Source of the DNA: Eudromia elegans
Lineage: Eukaryota > Chordata > Aves > Tinamiformes > Tinamidae
Length of the DNA: 64,000 nt
Reading direction: 5' to 3'
NCBI GenBank assembly: GCA_003342815.1
Contig: PTEX01000060.1
Coordinates: forward strand, 1,955,849 to 2,019,848
Shown: positions 11,391 through 22,853 of the stretch, piece after piece
Layout of the letters: every line of letters begins with the position of its first letter
Position numbering within the stretch: position 1 is the first letter of the stretch
The notes under the pieces: model-generated
Seen by the model: the letters and a program-made list of their open reading frames with translations, nothing else
What the model was told of the DNA's origin: nothing
Databases searched by the model: none
Position numbers and translations under genes: made by a program

Positions 11391-12204
11391 CTCAAATGGG
11401 AAATCAGTTTCCTGGGCCCAGAATGAGAAGAGCAGCAGAGGAGCACACCTTTGGCAGCGATTGTCAATCCACATCAACAAAAAAGAGAACACCAATCAAA
11501 CTGCAGTGATCAAGCCTTTTTCTAAAAGCACAGACAGTAGCCGACACAGTAGCAGTGCTACGATTCCCGAGACCAGTGCCAAAACGCTTTACGATGTTTC
11601 AGAAGCAGAAGAGCAATACCCAGCTCAGTATCGGCCACAGACTCCCTCACCTATCAGCACCGTTAGTCACCGAACTGCCTCTGTCAGCCGAACAGAAGAT
11701 GATGTCCCTACCTTCCAGACAGAGCATGCCCAGAGAAGTAGCTCCTCTCAAGGCTCTCTCATGGAGCAGATCAGCAGCGTGGTTACTCGCTTTACAGCCA
11801 ATATCAGTGAGCTGAACTCTATGATGCTTTCAACAACCACTCCAGGGGCCACTCCTCTCTGCTCTTCATATCTGATCCCAAAGGAAATCCAGCTCCCTAC
11901 GACAATGACCACGTTTGCAGAGATCCAGCCACTTCCGGCCATTGAAGTCAATGGCGCTTCGCAGTCAGTGAGGAAACCTTCAAGCGACAGTGTCAAGGAA
12001 GGCACGTCAGAGACCCCCACGGCAAAGCAAGACCTTGACGAGTTGGTGGCTTTAACTCCTCCTTCTCCTTTTAGAGACTCCGTTGACTCTGGAAGTGCAT
12101 CTCCCAGCTCTCCAGTCTCTGAATCAGCTCTCTGTATCCCGTCCTCCCCAAAGTATGACACACTCCTCATCAGAGATTATACTCAAAGTTCTTCTTCGCT
12201 GTGA
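11391..12204 (+). CDS. GRM5: GRM5 last coding exon: metabotropic glutamate receptor 5 C-terminal tail
   Basis: This encodes the long intracellular tail of mGluR5, a Gq-coupled class C glutamate receptor of postsynaptic membranes. It starts after CAG at 11390 with the last base of a split Ser codon, gives 270 further residues and stops at TGA 12202-12204. Recognisable mGluR5 blocks are SNGKSVSWAQNEKSSRG, HLWQRLSIHINKKEN (the Ser at 11464-11466 corresponds to the PKC/calmodulin-linked Ser901), GSLMEQISSVVTRFTANISE, SSYLIPKEIQLPTTMTTFAE, ALTPPSPFRDSVDSGS (Homer ligand) and SSPKYDTLLIRDYTQSSSSL (PDZ ligand at the end). TPPSPF and the TQSSSSL ending favour GRM5 over GRM1. The exon is about 30 residues shorter than my recollection of the mammalian one, because a Ser/Thr-rich segment (about 11512-11580) replaces a Gly/Ala-rich low-complexity stretch. 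An in-frame ATG at 11353 lies in the intron and is not a start. Confidence 0.97.
12055..12072 (+). other. GRM5: Homer EVH1-binding motif TPPSPF in mGluR5 tail
   Basis: The codons spell T-P-P-S-P-F, matching the PPxxF ligand bound by Homer EVH1 domains in group I mGluRs. The Thr and Ser are each followed by Pro and correspond to sites reported as proline-directed kinase targets in mammals. Confidence 0.9.
12187..12201 (+). other. GRM5: C-terminal PDZ ligand SSSSL
   Basis: The final residues S-S-S-S-L directly before the TGA fit a class I PDZ ligand (S/T-x-hydrophobic), as in mammalian mGluR5. Confidence 0.8.
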
Positions 12205-15200
12205 ATGTAGTTCAAGGCAACATTGGATCTCAACAGCTATGAGCAAGTAGTGAGGGGACAGCCAAGCCTTCAAGATCTCCAGTGTTTACGTAGTTAGAGG
12301 AAGAGGTATTGGGTCATCTAGTGAGAAGAGTAAGAAGCAGAATTACTTAATGAATGAAAACATCAGAATTATGCTGTTTTAAGACAAAATGACTCTTGGC
12401 AGATTTTTGTGGCCTTAAAAAAACATGGGCTTTTCAGAAACACTGCATCTATTTTTGAGGGCTTATAAGGAGTCTGTTAAATCAGTTACATACCAAGTGC
12501 TTTGCTTTAGTATTACAATGAACTGTGTGTACAATATACGGGGTGGGGGAAATAGATTGTAAACAACTGTACAATGGTTTGTTTGTTTACTCTGATTCCT
12601 TACCCAGAAGTGAACCTTGATCTTTTATCAAGAATAGAAGACCAAACATTGAATGTACATTTTCTAACGGACTCAAATCTGGGGACCAACCTATCAAGCT
12701 TTCTTTCTTTCTTTTTTTTTTTCTATGAAGATCTCAAAACCAGTAATATATGTTCAATAACAACCAAACTTTCTGCTGAAGCATATTGTGTCTGTGATAC
12801 GTTATACGTGGAGAACACTAAGCTGAGGCTTTGCAGTGAGTGACTGCAATATGGAGGGCTTTACAAGTGACTTCTCAACTTACGTGTTTGTTTATGAAAT
12901 TCTCTTCTATCAGTATCAAAAAATCAATTTGTTAACATTGGATTCACCTTCACAGCAACAAAATCCAAGGAAGATTTCCTGACTATTTCACCATGTTGCC
13001 AACTAATAATGAAGTAGCAAAAAATATTTTATGGAGTACTGTTTTGTAATTCCCTTATCAGGGCAAGTTATTGAGGTGAATATTCTCTTTCTAGCAGCAC
13101 TACCAAGCTATATTATAGCTGTACTCCCTAATGAAATTAATACATTTTTATGGACATACTTAAGCTAACATTGCCAGCTAAAATGCTTATCCAGCTCCCG
13201 TAATCTTTGCTTGTAAAGGAACAGGTAAACACTCTAAGGATTTTCTCCTTTCTTTGAATGATAGAAATCTAAAAAAACAGTTTGGATTATGATGAATGCT
13301 AACTGTTAATGAAAAGACGGTCATAATCACAATTCATACATAAAGAAAAAGAACTGTGGTAAAATCTGCTTAGAGGTGGTTTAGCTACTCTTTAATAAGC
13401 AACAGTTTTAACTTTATTTAGCTGCTAGACCTTGCAGCTATGAACTGTGACAAAAAAAAAAAAAAAGATTTCCAAAGCAATACAGAGTGAAGAGTAAAAC
13501 AGAGAAGACCTAATGAGATTTGAACTAACAGAGACTTTCTTTGTTTTTTAGCAGCTCCTGGAAGAGGCAAGGGGATTACTGATTTTTTTTCCTATATTGA
13601 AACAGTATAGTTTAGTGCACTTCATACCATCATGGCACTTTTTTAATACAGAGAAGGGATTCAGGTTTGAATAGAAACTAAGTAATTTTGATAGTTATAG
13701 TTATGTAGAACTCATAAATCAGGCCCTAAACGCACATCATACTGGCTCTCTCCTTCACGACATAGCTATCTTCAGGTGCCAAACTTTTGCAAATTTGTTT
13801 TACTATGTTTAAGGATAGTATGAAATGGTGAGTGACGCACTTCACTTCAAAGCTGAGTTGATGTAGCCTTATACAGAAGACAGCCTTATGGAAGGGAGCC
13901 TTGAAATAAGGCCACTGTTTTTCATTTTTTAACCCCCTATCTTATTTCTTCCAAGATTACAAACATCTTACCACCAAAAATCATGCCCCATTTTTCTCTC
14001 CCACGTACGAAGTAACATATATTTCATTAGGAAAAAAAAAGGGAAAAAAAATGAAAGCACTTAGCAAGCAGCATTTTCTATTCGTTTTGGAAGCTAGTTT
14101 CCCCTTACGCACCCTGATTTGCTCTTCAACAACACTGAAAATATATATGCCACTGTTATCCAATAGTAGTGCATGGACATGTGTGTTCTGCCAGCTACTG
14201 TCACTTACTAGCTATGCCTGTAGCCTGAACCAGCAGGTCACAAGTCAGCTCTGCTCCAGAAGGCAGTTAAATACAGAAAGAAATGACTGTAAATCCTTGT
14301 TGGTTTTATGTCATTCCTGCATCTTTGCAGGACTGATTAGCACAGATTCAGTTCTGTGCAGATTTATGGTTTCCAGAGCAAAGCTTGTTTTTGCCCTCTT
14401 CATTTATAGGACTAGGATGTCTCATGATCTGTTAGCTACTTGTGTCTTTGGGAAAAAGCATCTTCTTTCACAGATTACAACCCACATTTCAAGAAGAGTT
14501 GTGTACAATCAGTGTGTTACAAACATTATCATTTAGGGACTCTTGCCTGCTCGAAGGTCGTTTGTGGAATAATCTATATGATAACTTGTTCCCCATCAGT
14601 GTAATATTATTTTGATTTATTCAGAGAGTAGATAATTAGTGTTGATTTCAAAGGGATTCTCTTACTGTCAACTTTCTTATACTTTACATCATTAATCAAT
14701 ATCTTTATTAGATCCTTCTCCTAGGAGCTGTGGGCTTCACTGCACAGAGAAATGATCAACAATGGAAATAATGGTTGTACAAATGGACTTAAAAATATTA
14801 TGTTGAAAATGAATAAGTGCAAAGTAGGAACTATCAACCTATAGTCCTGCATAAATACAGCCCTTCTGCTCCTAAACTGCAATTCTATACAATCCTAACA
14901 CTAGCTATTCCTGAGAGTTTCTTGACAATTTTTACATATACTGCCAAGATCACATGCGTGTGCTCATGCATACACATGCAAGCCTCAGTTTGACAGCTGA
15001 ATACATGTTTTAAGAGACTACCTGAATTTAAAACATTTCTTGGGGACTTACACACACAAGAAATGTATGACTTTCACAGGTCACGCACTTGTATCTCCAT
15101 CAGCCAGAACAAAAGTTTTAGCTGCACAGGGAACCGAGGGCTGGCCCTGCTAAGACGGTACTTCTCCAGGTGAGCAAGTGTAGCCTTGGACGAAAGAGGT

Positions 15201-16088
15201 CCACCTTCACAGTAGGTAAAGAGGGCAGAAAACATGGTAATCGCACAGGCTGATAGGTGCTCGTATTACCTTGCAAGACGCATTTGGATTGTTTTAGAGA
15301 GAAGAAAGATTTAGAGGGAAAGATACCGATTATGTAACGATTGTAGCAGTAACTCAAAGAATTTCTAATGAGCACAGTGAGATCTAGAGGACTAGAAAGT
15401 TCTCTGAAAGAAATCTATGTGTTTGATACAGGAAAGGAGAAAATTATGAATGCAAACATTATAATTTCATTGTGTTGCTTGTATGCTAGTCTTCTTTTTA
15501 GAACATAAAGTTATTAAGTTTGAGGTTTTCAGTTTCCAGTCTAACTGAGGAAAGTGCAAGTACAAAAAGAACAGCTTGAAATTTCCTTCCAATTTAGTGC
15601 TGCTGCCAGAAAGGGAATTAAAGCGGTTGAAACTATTGTCATTCTTGGCAGCAGGGATCTCAGAAAATCACTTGTCTCTTGTGCTCAAGGCTCACCCCCC
15701 GAAGATGGGAGCTGTAACCGTTTTTGGAAGCTGTACTTTTTTAAAAAAATGAACCGTTCTAGCAGGCTAGCTGGGGAGAAGGGTTAGCAAAACTTTGCAT
15801 TTTTTAGTAGGCTCTGGAAAATAACTGCAGACTTCGAAGATGTGCTTCCTAATCATTCTATCTAAACATTTGGTGCCTAGAAATATGCAGATACCTTGTA
15901 TTGGAGATTCTTAGATCATTGTCCACCAAGCACTTCCTAATATTTTATGGAAGCGTGGCTGACCACAAGGTGCTGGTTCCTTCACAACAGATTTAAAATG
16001 CCAGTTACAAATTAATTGTTAAAAATTCTAAAAGCAAAAAAAAAAAAAAGTTAGTTTGGATGTGTATTCAGCTGCTGTGTTTTACAAA

Positions 16089-16094
16089 AATAAA
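16089..16094 (+). promoter_or_regulatory. GRM5: Candidate proximal poly(A) signal AATAAA
   Basis: AATAAA in the context ACAAAAATAAAAAATATTT, followed within 40 nt by GT-rich sequence (AAAGTGTGATCG). The resulting UTR of about 3.9 kb is close to the length I recall for mammalian GRM5. A second AATAAA occurs at 16409-16414. Confidence 0.35.
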
Positions 16095-17971
16095 AAATAT
16101 TTTATGATCAAAGTGTGATCGAAGTTGGGAAAAGAAGAAATCCTAAGAGTATAAATAGGGTGGTCAATCCAAGATTCAGACTGAATGATAGTGTAGTTCA
16201 TCTAGGAATATTTCCTTTAGAGAGAGACTTCAAGGCCAGAGTGAAGGAGATCGCAACTGCAAATGTAAATTCAGTAGAGGAAAGGGTGCAACTTTGGCAT
16301 TGCAATTAATAGATCAATATTAGATGAGAGGAAAGAAAAAAGACAGAGACATCTACCAAACTAGAAATGTCAGTTCCTAAAGGAAAATAGAGCACTGTGT
16401 TCAAGATTAATAAAGAGGCCAGAAAGTTTTTCTTCTTCCAAAGTCCTATATCAGAGGTGGCCAAAAATGGATTTTGGTGCATAAAGGTAGGATTTCAGCT
16501 GAATTAGATACAGACATTCAAAACCTAATTATAAATCTTCCACTCACCTGACACTTCACTTAGGCTTCTAACATTACATCGTTGTGTATGCTCAGAACGG
16601 CCCTAAGTATGTCACATCTAAAGATCTGAGCATCTAACTCGTGCTAAAGCCCATCAGGGATCCAGAAACAGAGGTTTCTACATTTAAAACCTTGTATATC
16701 CCATGAGCGAATACATGGAGCTTTCAGAACACAAACTGACATTCACAGTCCCTAGAAAACAGAGAAGAAGCCATCCTTTGTTTCAAGGCCATGATTCTAG
16801 TTATACTGCTGTATTTTTGCATTTTTTTCATTTTTTGCATGCAGCAAGTAAAAAAAGTTCATGACCTACCATAGCCAGAGATAGTGGATATCTTCCTCCT
16901 GGGCAGGGAAGTGCTCTAACGATTATGTGCTGACAAGCCCGCTGTTCGTCTCAATACAGTAACTTCACAACACAGAAATGCAGCCAAGAGTCTCAGATGT
17001 GAAGAGTACAGTTAGCACTCTGGTAGGAAATATACGGTATAGTAAGATATGATATATGAACATTTGATAAAAAATATTTTAAGAGTTATCGGGAACAGGG
17101 ACGAGGTGAGTATTTGATCTCCAAAGAATTGGAGTTACCATTTCTTCTGTGCTATTTATTGGCTAAAAAAAATGCTCCTGAAAAGTGCTTTAATGATGAG
17201 AGGATGTGCCCTTTCTTACCTCTGTGTCCGTAATCACCTTGTCTTCCAACTGTAGTTCTGACCATTCTCCTTGGAAAAGGAGAGGCCAAGTCCTTTCGGG
17301 CTGATGGAGGAACTGCTTGGTTTCTGACTTCTTTTCTGAGACCTCTGCTAAATTACTGTAGAAAAAGAAAAGGAACCTACTTCCTTTTCCTACAGCCACC
17401 TTTTACAAAGGTAACCAGACTTTGAAACAAGAACTGTAGCCATCTGCAGGAACAAGTCCAAGGTTTTGTATTTTCTATATATTTCATTTCCATATTGGCT
17501 TGAGTAGACTAACATCAGACATCCTTTTCCTTATTGCATTGCCTTCTTTCTTCTCACGCACCTCACAGTAATATTCTGGCTTCCAAATTAGAGGTAGATA
17601 GTAAGTTAGATACTGCATGGTATAACTGTAAAGAGATGAAGTCTTTTACTGGCCCTCAACCTATTGACCTCAATGAAATACTTCCAGATTTATGTCCACG
17701 TAAAAAAAAAATCTAAGTTTCATGGTGGCCAAACTTGTCATGATTTTGGCTGCTTGGATCAGCAGAGAGTGATAGAAGATATGACTGTCTCTTCCACTTT
17801 CTCTGAAGTCAAACAATGCATGCATTTTACTAGGCTCATTGTTGAAGCAACTTCTAGGCTTGTTGGATAGTTCCTTCCTGCCATTTTTCTGTATCAGTGC
17901 TACTCTAGCAGATATTCCAATTGGAAAAAATAGTACTTTGAATGTGTCCAGGAATGTGAGATGATATATAC

Positions 17972-18107
17972 AAAAATAAGCTACAGGTCACAGCTCTCCA
18001 GCAGTTTCATGAACCTCATAAGAGAAAGTAAATATATCCAAAAATGAGCTACAGGTCACAGTTCTCCTACAGTTTCATGAATCTCATAATGGGAAGTCAA
18101 TGATCCC
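17972..18107. repeat. Two-copy tandem repeat, 68-bp period
   Basis: The unit at 17972-18039 is repeated at 18040-18107. Both carry AGCTACAGGTCACAG, CAGTTTCATGAA and CTCATAA with scattered substitutions, so it is a local duplication that has diverged by roughly 15-20 percent. Confidence 0.85.
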
Positions 18108-18191
18108 CATGAGCAAGGAAATCATTCATCTGCTATCCATCTCAGTGTGTACTGCACGTATTAAAGACTTTGGTTGAAATATCTGAATTCG

Positions 18192-18232
18192 CTCTCTTTT
18201 CTTTTTCTTTTTCTTTTCCTTTTTTATTTTTT
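18192..18232. repeat. Pyrimidine-rich (CTTTTT)n tract
   Basis: Repeated CTTTTT units with a few interruptions, on the sense strand of the putative GRM5 3' UTR. Confidence 0.75.
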
Positions 18233-18911
18233 GCTATAGTTTAGTATTACTCCCTCTGTTCAAATTTCCAAAATTATCACTTACATTTTTATGCTGTGAA
18301 AAGAAAAGATACAGGTCAGTGAAACATAAAGGTAAGTAAAAAAAAAAAAATTCATCTAGGTGATGAATTGGTGTATGTCACTAGTTTTGTCTCATTTGAA
18401 TAATGACAGTACAAGCACTTAAACAATAATCACTAAGTCATTCTGATCTGCCAAATGGGAACAAATATACTATGTATATTATATGTACTAATAGGATTAT
18501 ATGGCAGCTGCTGGTGGTATTTGTAATTAGAAATCTATATAGATTATAGATGTTTTAGAGAGACGGTGCCAATTCTAAAAGATTTGTGTGGGCTACAAGT
18601 GCTTGTAATTTTTTTTTTAATTTGCTAATAACTTATGAAAAAAATGGTTTCAAACATTCTGTGAGTGTTTGTTCTTTTTTATGTTGTTGCTGCTTATACT
18701 ATTAAAACAATAGAGAATGTAAAGTTATTATTTTGATGTGAAATGAAAATGATTTTTCATAAAATTTGACATTTTTATCGGCTTTTGTTTTGCTTTCTAC
18801 CTGTACAAATGTAATTTATTTTAGCAATGAAAAATACATTTGCTTGTTTCTCGAATGTCTACATCATGTTATAGTTGGTGTTTATGTAGAGTCAGGTACT
18901 TTTTGAACAGT

Positions 18912-18917
18912 ATTAAA
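18912..18917 (+). promoter_or_regulatory. GRM5: Candidate distal poly(A) signal ATTAAA
   Basis: ATTAAA followed by an A run and TCTGTGATATG, with TGTA elements about 100-110 nt upstream in CTGTACAAATGTAATTTATT. Another ATTAAA lies at 18701-18706. Confidence 0.3.
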
Positions 18918-18940
18918 AAAAAATCTGTGATATGACCTAA

Positions 18941-21900
18941 ATCTTGATTATTATTTTTTTCTATGTAATATGTATAGCCATATTTCCAACACATTTTTCA
19001 ACAGATAAGGTGCACCTAGACTCAAGTCCCTGAATAACAATCTCTTTCTTTGCAGTTTTAAAGGATTAACTCTACATCCATAAATAATAGCTATATAATG
19101 CTCAAGTGCAGTTTGATATTTCCCTTTTAAAGCTAAACACAGTTTCATTGGAGGAAGCAGTATAATAATCTAGTCTAGAATAACACAAACCAAAACTATT
19201 CACCTAAAAAATCCTGTATTGAAACTTTATTTTATCGTTGTCCTAGAGAAAAAAAACAATATTCCTTCTATTGAGGAATCACATTTAGTTTCCACTTACA
19301 AATAGAACATCATAGAAAATGTTAACGTGCTAAAAATTATCAAAAGTTCATAATTCAGTTTCTGGTGCTCTGCCATTCTCATCACTAGCAACCTAGGCTT
19401 TATCTAAAGCCTGACTTAATTACTGTCCGTTTTCTAGCTGTGTATTTTGTCTGCCTTTACTTGCTAAATGAAGAGAGCCCTTTCTATTTAGAAATTATCT
19501 CCATTCCATTCCTCTCCATTCCAAATTCGGCTCTTAGTTGGATTGGCATAAATCTGGAATAATGGTAGTGCATGCAGTGAAGCAGTGAAATGCAAGCTGA
19601 AGCCCTCAGTTTGAAGGCTATCACACAAAATACTTTCTAAACACATCTCAAGCCAGTCTAGTGGAAGCTTTTATTTGATGTTTAAGAATTAGGGGAAAGA
19701 ATTTCATGATGAGATGGGTAGAAAAGTATCTCTTGCCAGATAAAATAAAGTGAATTAATATTCAGTCTTTGGAACACCTGAAAGTCCAACACAAAGTAAA
19801 TAATTTCAGCACAGAATTTCATTGTGGTTGCGTTAGCAAAATTAAGTCAACATTTTTTGGCAGAAGAAACATACTAGTGCAAATATATTGCACTTTGGAA
19901 ACAAATATTTTGAAAAAAATCATACAATAATTTATTTCATTGAAATGTGTCATTTCAGAATAACATTTGAAAAAAAAAAAACAGTTCTACTGGATACAAG
20001 TTTCACTGATAAACATTGTCTGGTCTTTTTCACATGTGTTAGGATGCTCTCAAAAAGCAAAAGATTTCAGAGTCGTGCCTGTTTTGTTGGGTATTGGGCA
20101 GGTCTGAGTGCATTTGGGAAAAAAAAATATACATATATTTATATGCAGCATGAAGTTTGGCCCTAAAGAGAACTTGTCACTGACCAGCCTCCATCTAAGG
20201 TACTACTCTCAGTGCTCTGGAGCTTGAATCATGAAAGCACTTAAATATGTATGTAAAAAACAAGGATGTTAGTAGAATTTCAAATGAGGAATTAGACCTA
20301 GATTTAATTAATATATACATCCCCCTTAATGAATCTGGAGAGGCAGATGGAAAGATGATGTGGATTTGTTAGGTGGTCAAGTGCAGACTAATTTTCTTCA
20401 AAGCACTCCAAGGTTTCAGAAAAGGCAAGTTCTCATGGACACTGGCTAGAAAATAATGCATAAACAATGCCCTGTTATAAATACATGTGACCTCAGGCAC
20501 CGTGTCCTGAAATGAAAGGTCTAAATGGTCCTTTTGCCCTCGCTATTCATCCGAAACAAAGCATATCCATATATTCAATGGCAGAAGAAATATATTCCTA
20601 CATATATTTCAAGAGACAACTAACTCACATATAAAGCATTCGTGGATGGGCTTTGTCAGTACAAATGTCTACACAAAAGCTGGCCATTCTAAGCTGTCTT
20701 TACAATTAATGGAAAGTAAGCATTTTTAGGGCACAGGCCACTTCATCCTAAAATAAGAAATCAGAGGACTCAAGAGACAAAGAATCCCAATTTCTCTAAA
20801 GATTCTCATCTAGAAATTGCCTTACCTAGAGTGGGCTACTGCAACTCTATTTTGCACACATATTTGGCTAATGACATATTCCAAGACCTCTGAACGCTAC
20901 AGATAAACCAAAGATCCAAATGATAAGGCAATATATGAAATGAAGGTGTTCTATAGCTACTATTTCTATTCTTTAGAAAGAATAAAAGTAGCGTATTGAA
21001 TGTTGAAATAAATTGTCTGAGAAAACATACGGAAAACAAAATTCCAAGATTATATTAGGTTAAGATCTTGATGAGATATAAGAATAATTCTGAGACTATG
21101 AATTCAGAAAACAAATGAAAAAGCCTCCACAGTTCCAGAGACTCACTTGAAGAAAGACTGATCAATAGAACTGAAGACCATGTTGCCATAAAGAGCATTA
21201 AAGAGTGGGAAAGAAATTCTATAGTGACCTTTGAAAGACTGATTTCCATGCCAATATCATACTGAGATCTTGCCAAGAGCTATGAACTGTGTGAGACACC
21301 TGCACTTCCTCTCAGATTAACTTGTTCTATTTCCTCTTGTGAATTTTTTTCTTGTTATGTTTTTTCCAGAAAGACACCGGAGAGTTAGTTAATTAATAAA
21401 TAAAAATCTGGCATCAAGATAGTGCAGCAAGGTTGAAAACACAAACACTTGCCACATCCTTCTTTTAGAAAATAAGATTGGCAAGCACCACCCATATACA
21501 AATACCAAATGTCAGAAAGTATTCAGGTAAACATCGGGCTCCACAAAGCTCCATCTTGGAGTAGCAGCATAGTAGAGTGTCTTGGCTTGTGCCACTTACT
21601 TACACTCTACCTCAGCAGCCTTCCAAATGGCCCAGGAGGTTGGAATTACAACTTCGTCGGGTTACAATATACTGTGCCTCGTGAGTAAATGATGGTTCCA
21701 ACAAAAAGCAGCATCTATTCAGACTGGGGGAAGGCACAGCCCAATTTTAACTATTTACATATGACTCCAGTGAACTCAAATCCCATAACTGTAGGTGAGA
21801 ATCCACTGAGGAAGTCAGGTCTGCTGCAAATTCCTATAGAAATAAAGAGGTGCAATGAGAGCTTAAATTCAAATGGAGCACATCCATTTCATGCACTGTG

Positions 21901-22706
21901 CAGTAAGACTTTATTTATCTGTGGCTTTATTAAAGAGGCTGAATGCCAGAGAAAAGGGAAGAAAGTATATAGGATTGCACAGAAAAGGCCAACTCTGTTG
22001 TGATGGGTTACATGAAAAAGTAGAAAACGTTTTGCTCTTTTATTCTTTGGTTGTCAGCTGATAACAGCCTGTGAAATAGGGAGTTTCAAATTCCTTCATA
22101 ATCCTTTTCACTATCCCAAGCAGGTAGCAAATTCACTGCACGGTAATTGACAGAGGGTATTTGATCACCTGATCCTGCATTGATGGCAGTTGTCTTGAGA
22201 CTGGCTGTGGGCGGGGATATTCAGTCAGCTGAAGCAAGCAAAACACCACCATGTTTTAGCAAACAGCATGCAGAAAAAATGAAGACCAGATTACAGAAAC
22301 ATCAATCTTGAATAAATTCACTGAAACTCCTGGTGATGAGTGTGAATTAGACTCGTGATTGTGTGCCAGATTCGAATCTGTTTGTTCAGAGTGAGAGACA
22401 CCATTGCACTGGACGTGCTCTTTCCTTCACAGAAAAAATCCCTGAAAGAAGTTTATCAGAGAACTTGAAGCTTTCCTTTAACTGATATTTGTTTTCCCAA
22501 CTTTTATATTTGATCATTTCCAACATTTATTTGCTCGCCACTTCTTGGGTTTAAATTTTCCTCAAACCATGGTTTACAGAAACAGTGTATCTGAATTCCA
22601 CCAGAAATCTCTTAGAATTAAATCTGTTGCGTTTGACATTGTAACCAGTCCTCAGAAAATTGTAATTAGTGCTGTGTGTACTGGTTATTTTTAACTGAAA
22701 CTAAAA
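18941..22706. other. Non-coding downstream flank, no gene recognised
   Basis: AT-rich unique sequence with only short open frames. The longest (21689-22003, 104 codons) has no recognisable domain or splice context. Possibly still UTR if the transcript extends further. Confidence 0.5.
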
Positions 22707-22853
22707 GTTGTGGAATCTCCTTCTATGGAGATATTCAAAATCTGCTTGGCTGCAATCCTGTGCCACATGCTCTAAGTGACCCTGCATGTGCTGAGGGTTT
22801 GGACTAGATGACCTCTGAAGGTCCCTTCCAACCTTAATGATTCTATGATTCTA
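22707..22853 (+). repeat. CR1 LINE 3' fragment
   Basis: A short 5'-truncated CR1 tail. It runs from GTTGTGGAATCTCCTTCTAT through the family block GGACTAGATGACCTCTGAAG and TCCCTTCCAACCTTAATGAT, and ends in tandem GATTCTATGATTCTA octamers. The octamer end is the CR1 3' terminus. Confidence 0.95.

Larger units (their letters stand above)
12205..18940 (+). other. GRM5: GRM5 3' UTR (3' end uncertain)
   Basis: This is the sequence downstream of the GRM5 stop. No further coding exon is visible. The frame at 14051-14536 (161 codons) shows no recognisable domain and is probably chance. Pyrimidine runs (CTTTCTTTCTTTC near 12703), many ATTTA pentamers and several poly(A) hexamers suit a long, AT-rich neuronal 3' UTR. 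Two plausible ends are an AATAAA at 16089-16094, giving about 3.9 kb, and an ATTAAA at 18912-18917 preceded by two TGTA elements near 18802-18813, giving about 6.7 kb. The end given here assumes the distal site. A 68-bp tandem duplication lies inside at 17972-18107. cDNA ends would decide. Confidence 0.5.

Noticed and set aside
11748-12170. 140-codon minus-strand frame
   Set aside because: Antisense shadow of the GRM5 last exon.
14051-14536. 161-codon open frame downstream of the GRM5 stop
   Set aside because: Cys/Ser/Leu-rich with no domain, no splice context and no sign of constraint; most likely a chance frame in the 3' UTR.
21689-22003. 104-codon + strand open frame
   Set aside because: No domain, no homology I can recognise and no promoter or splice context.
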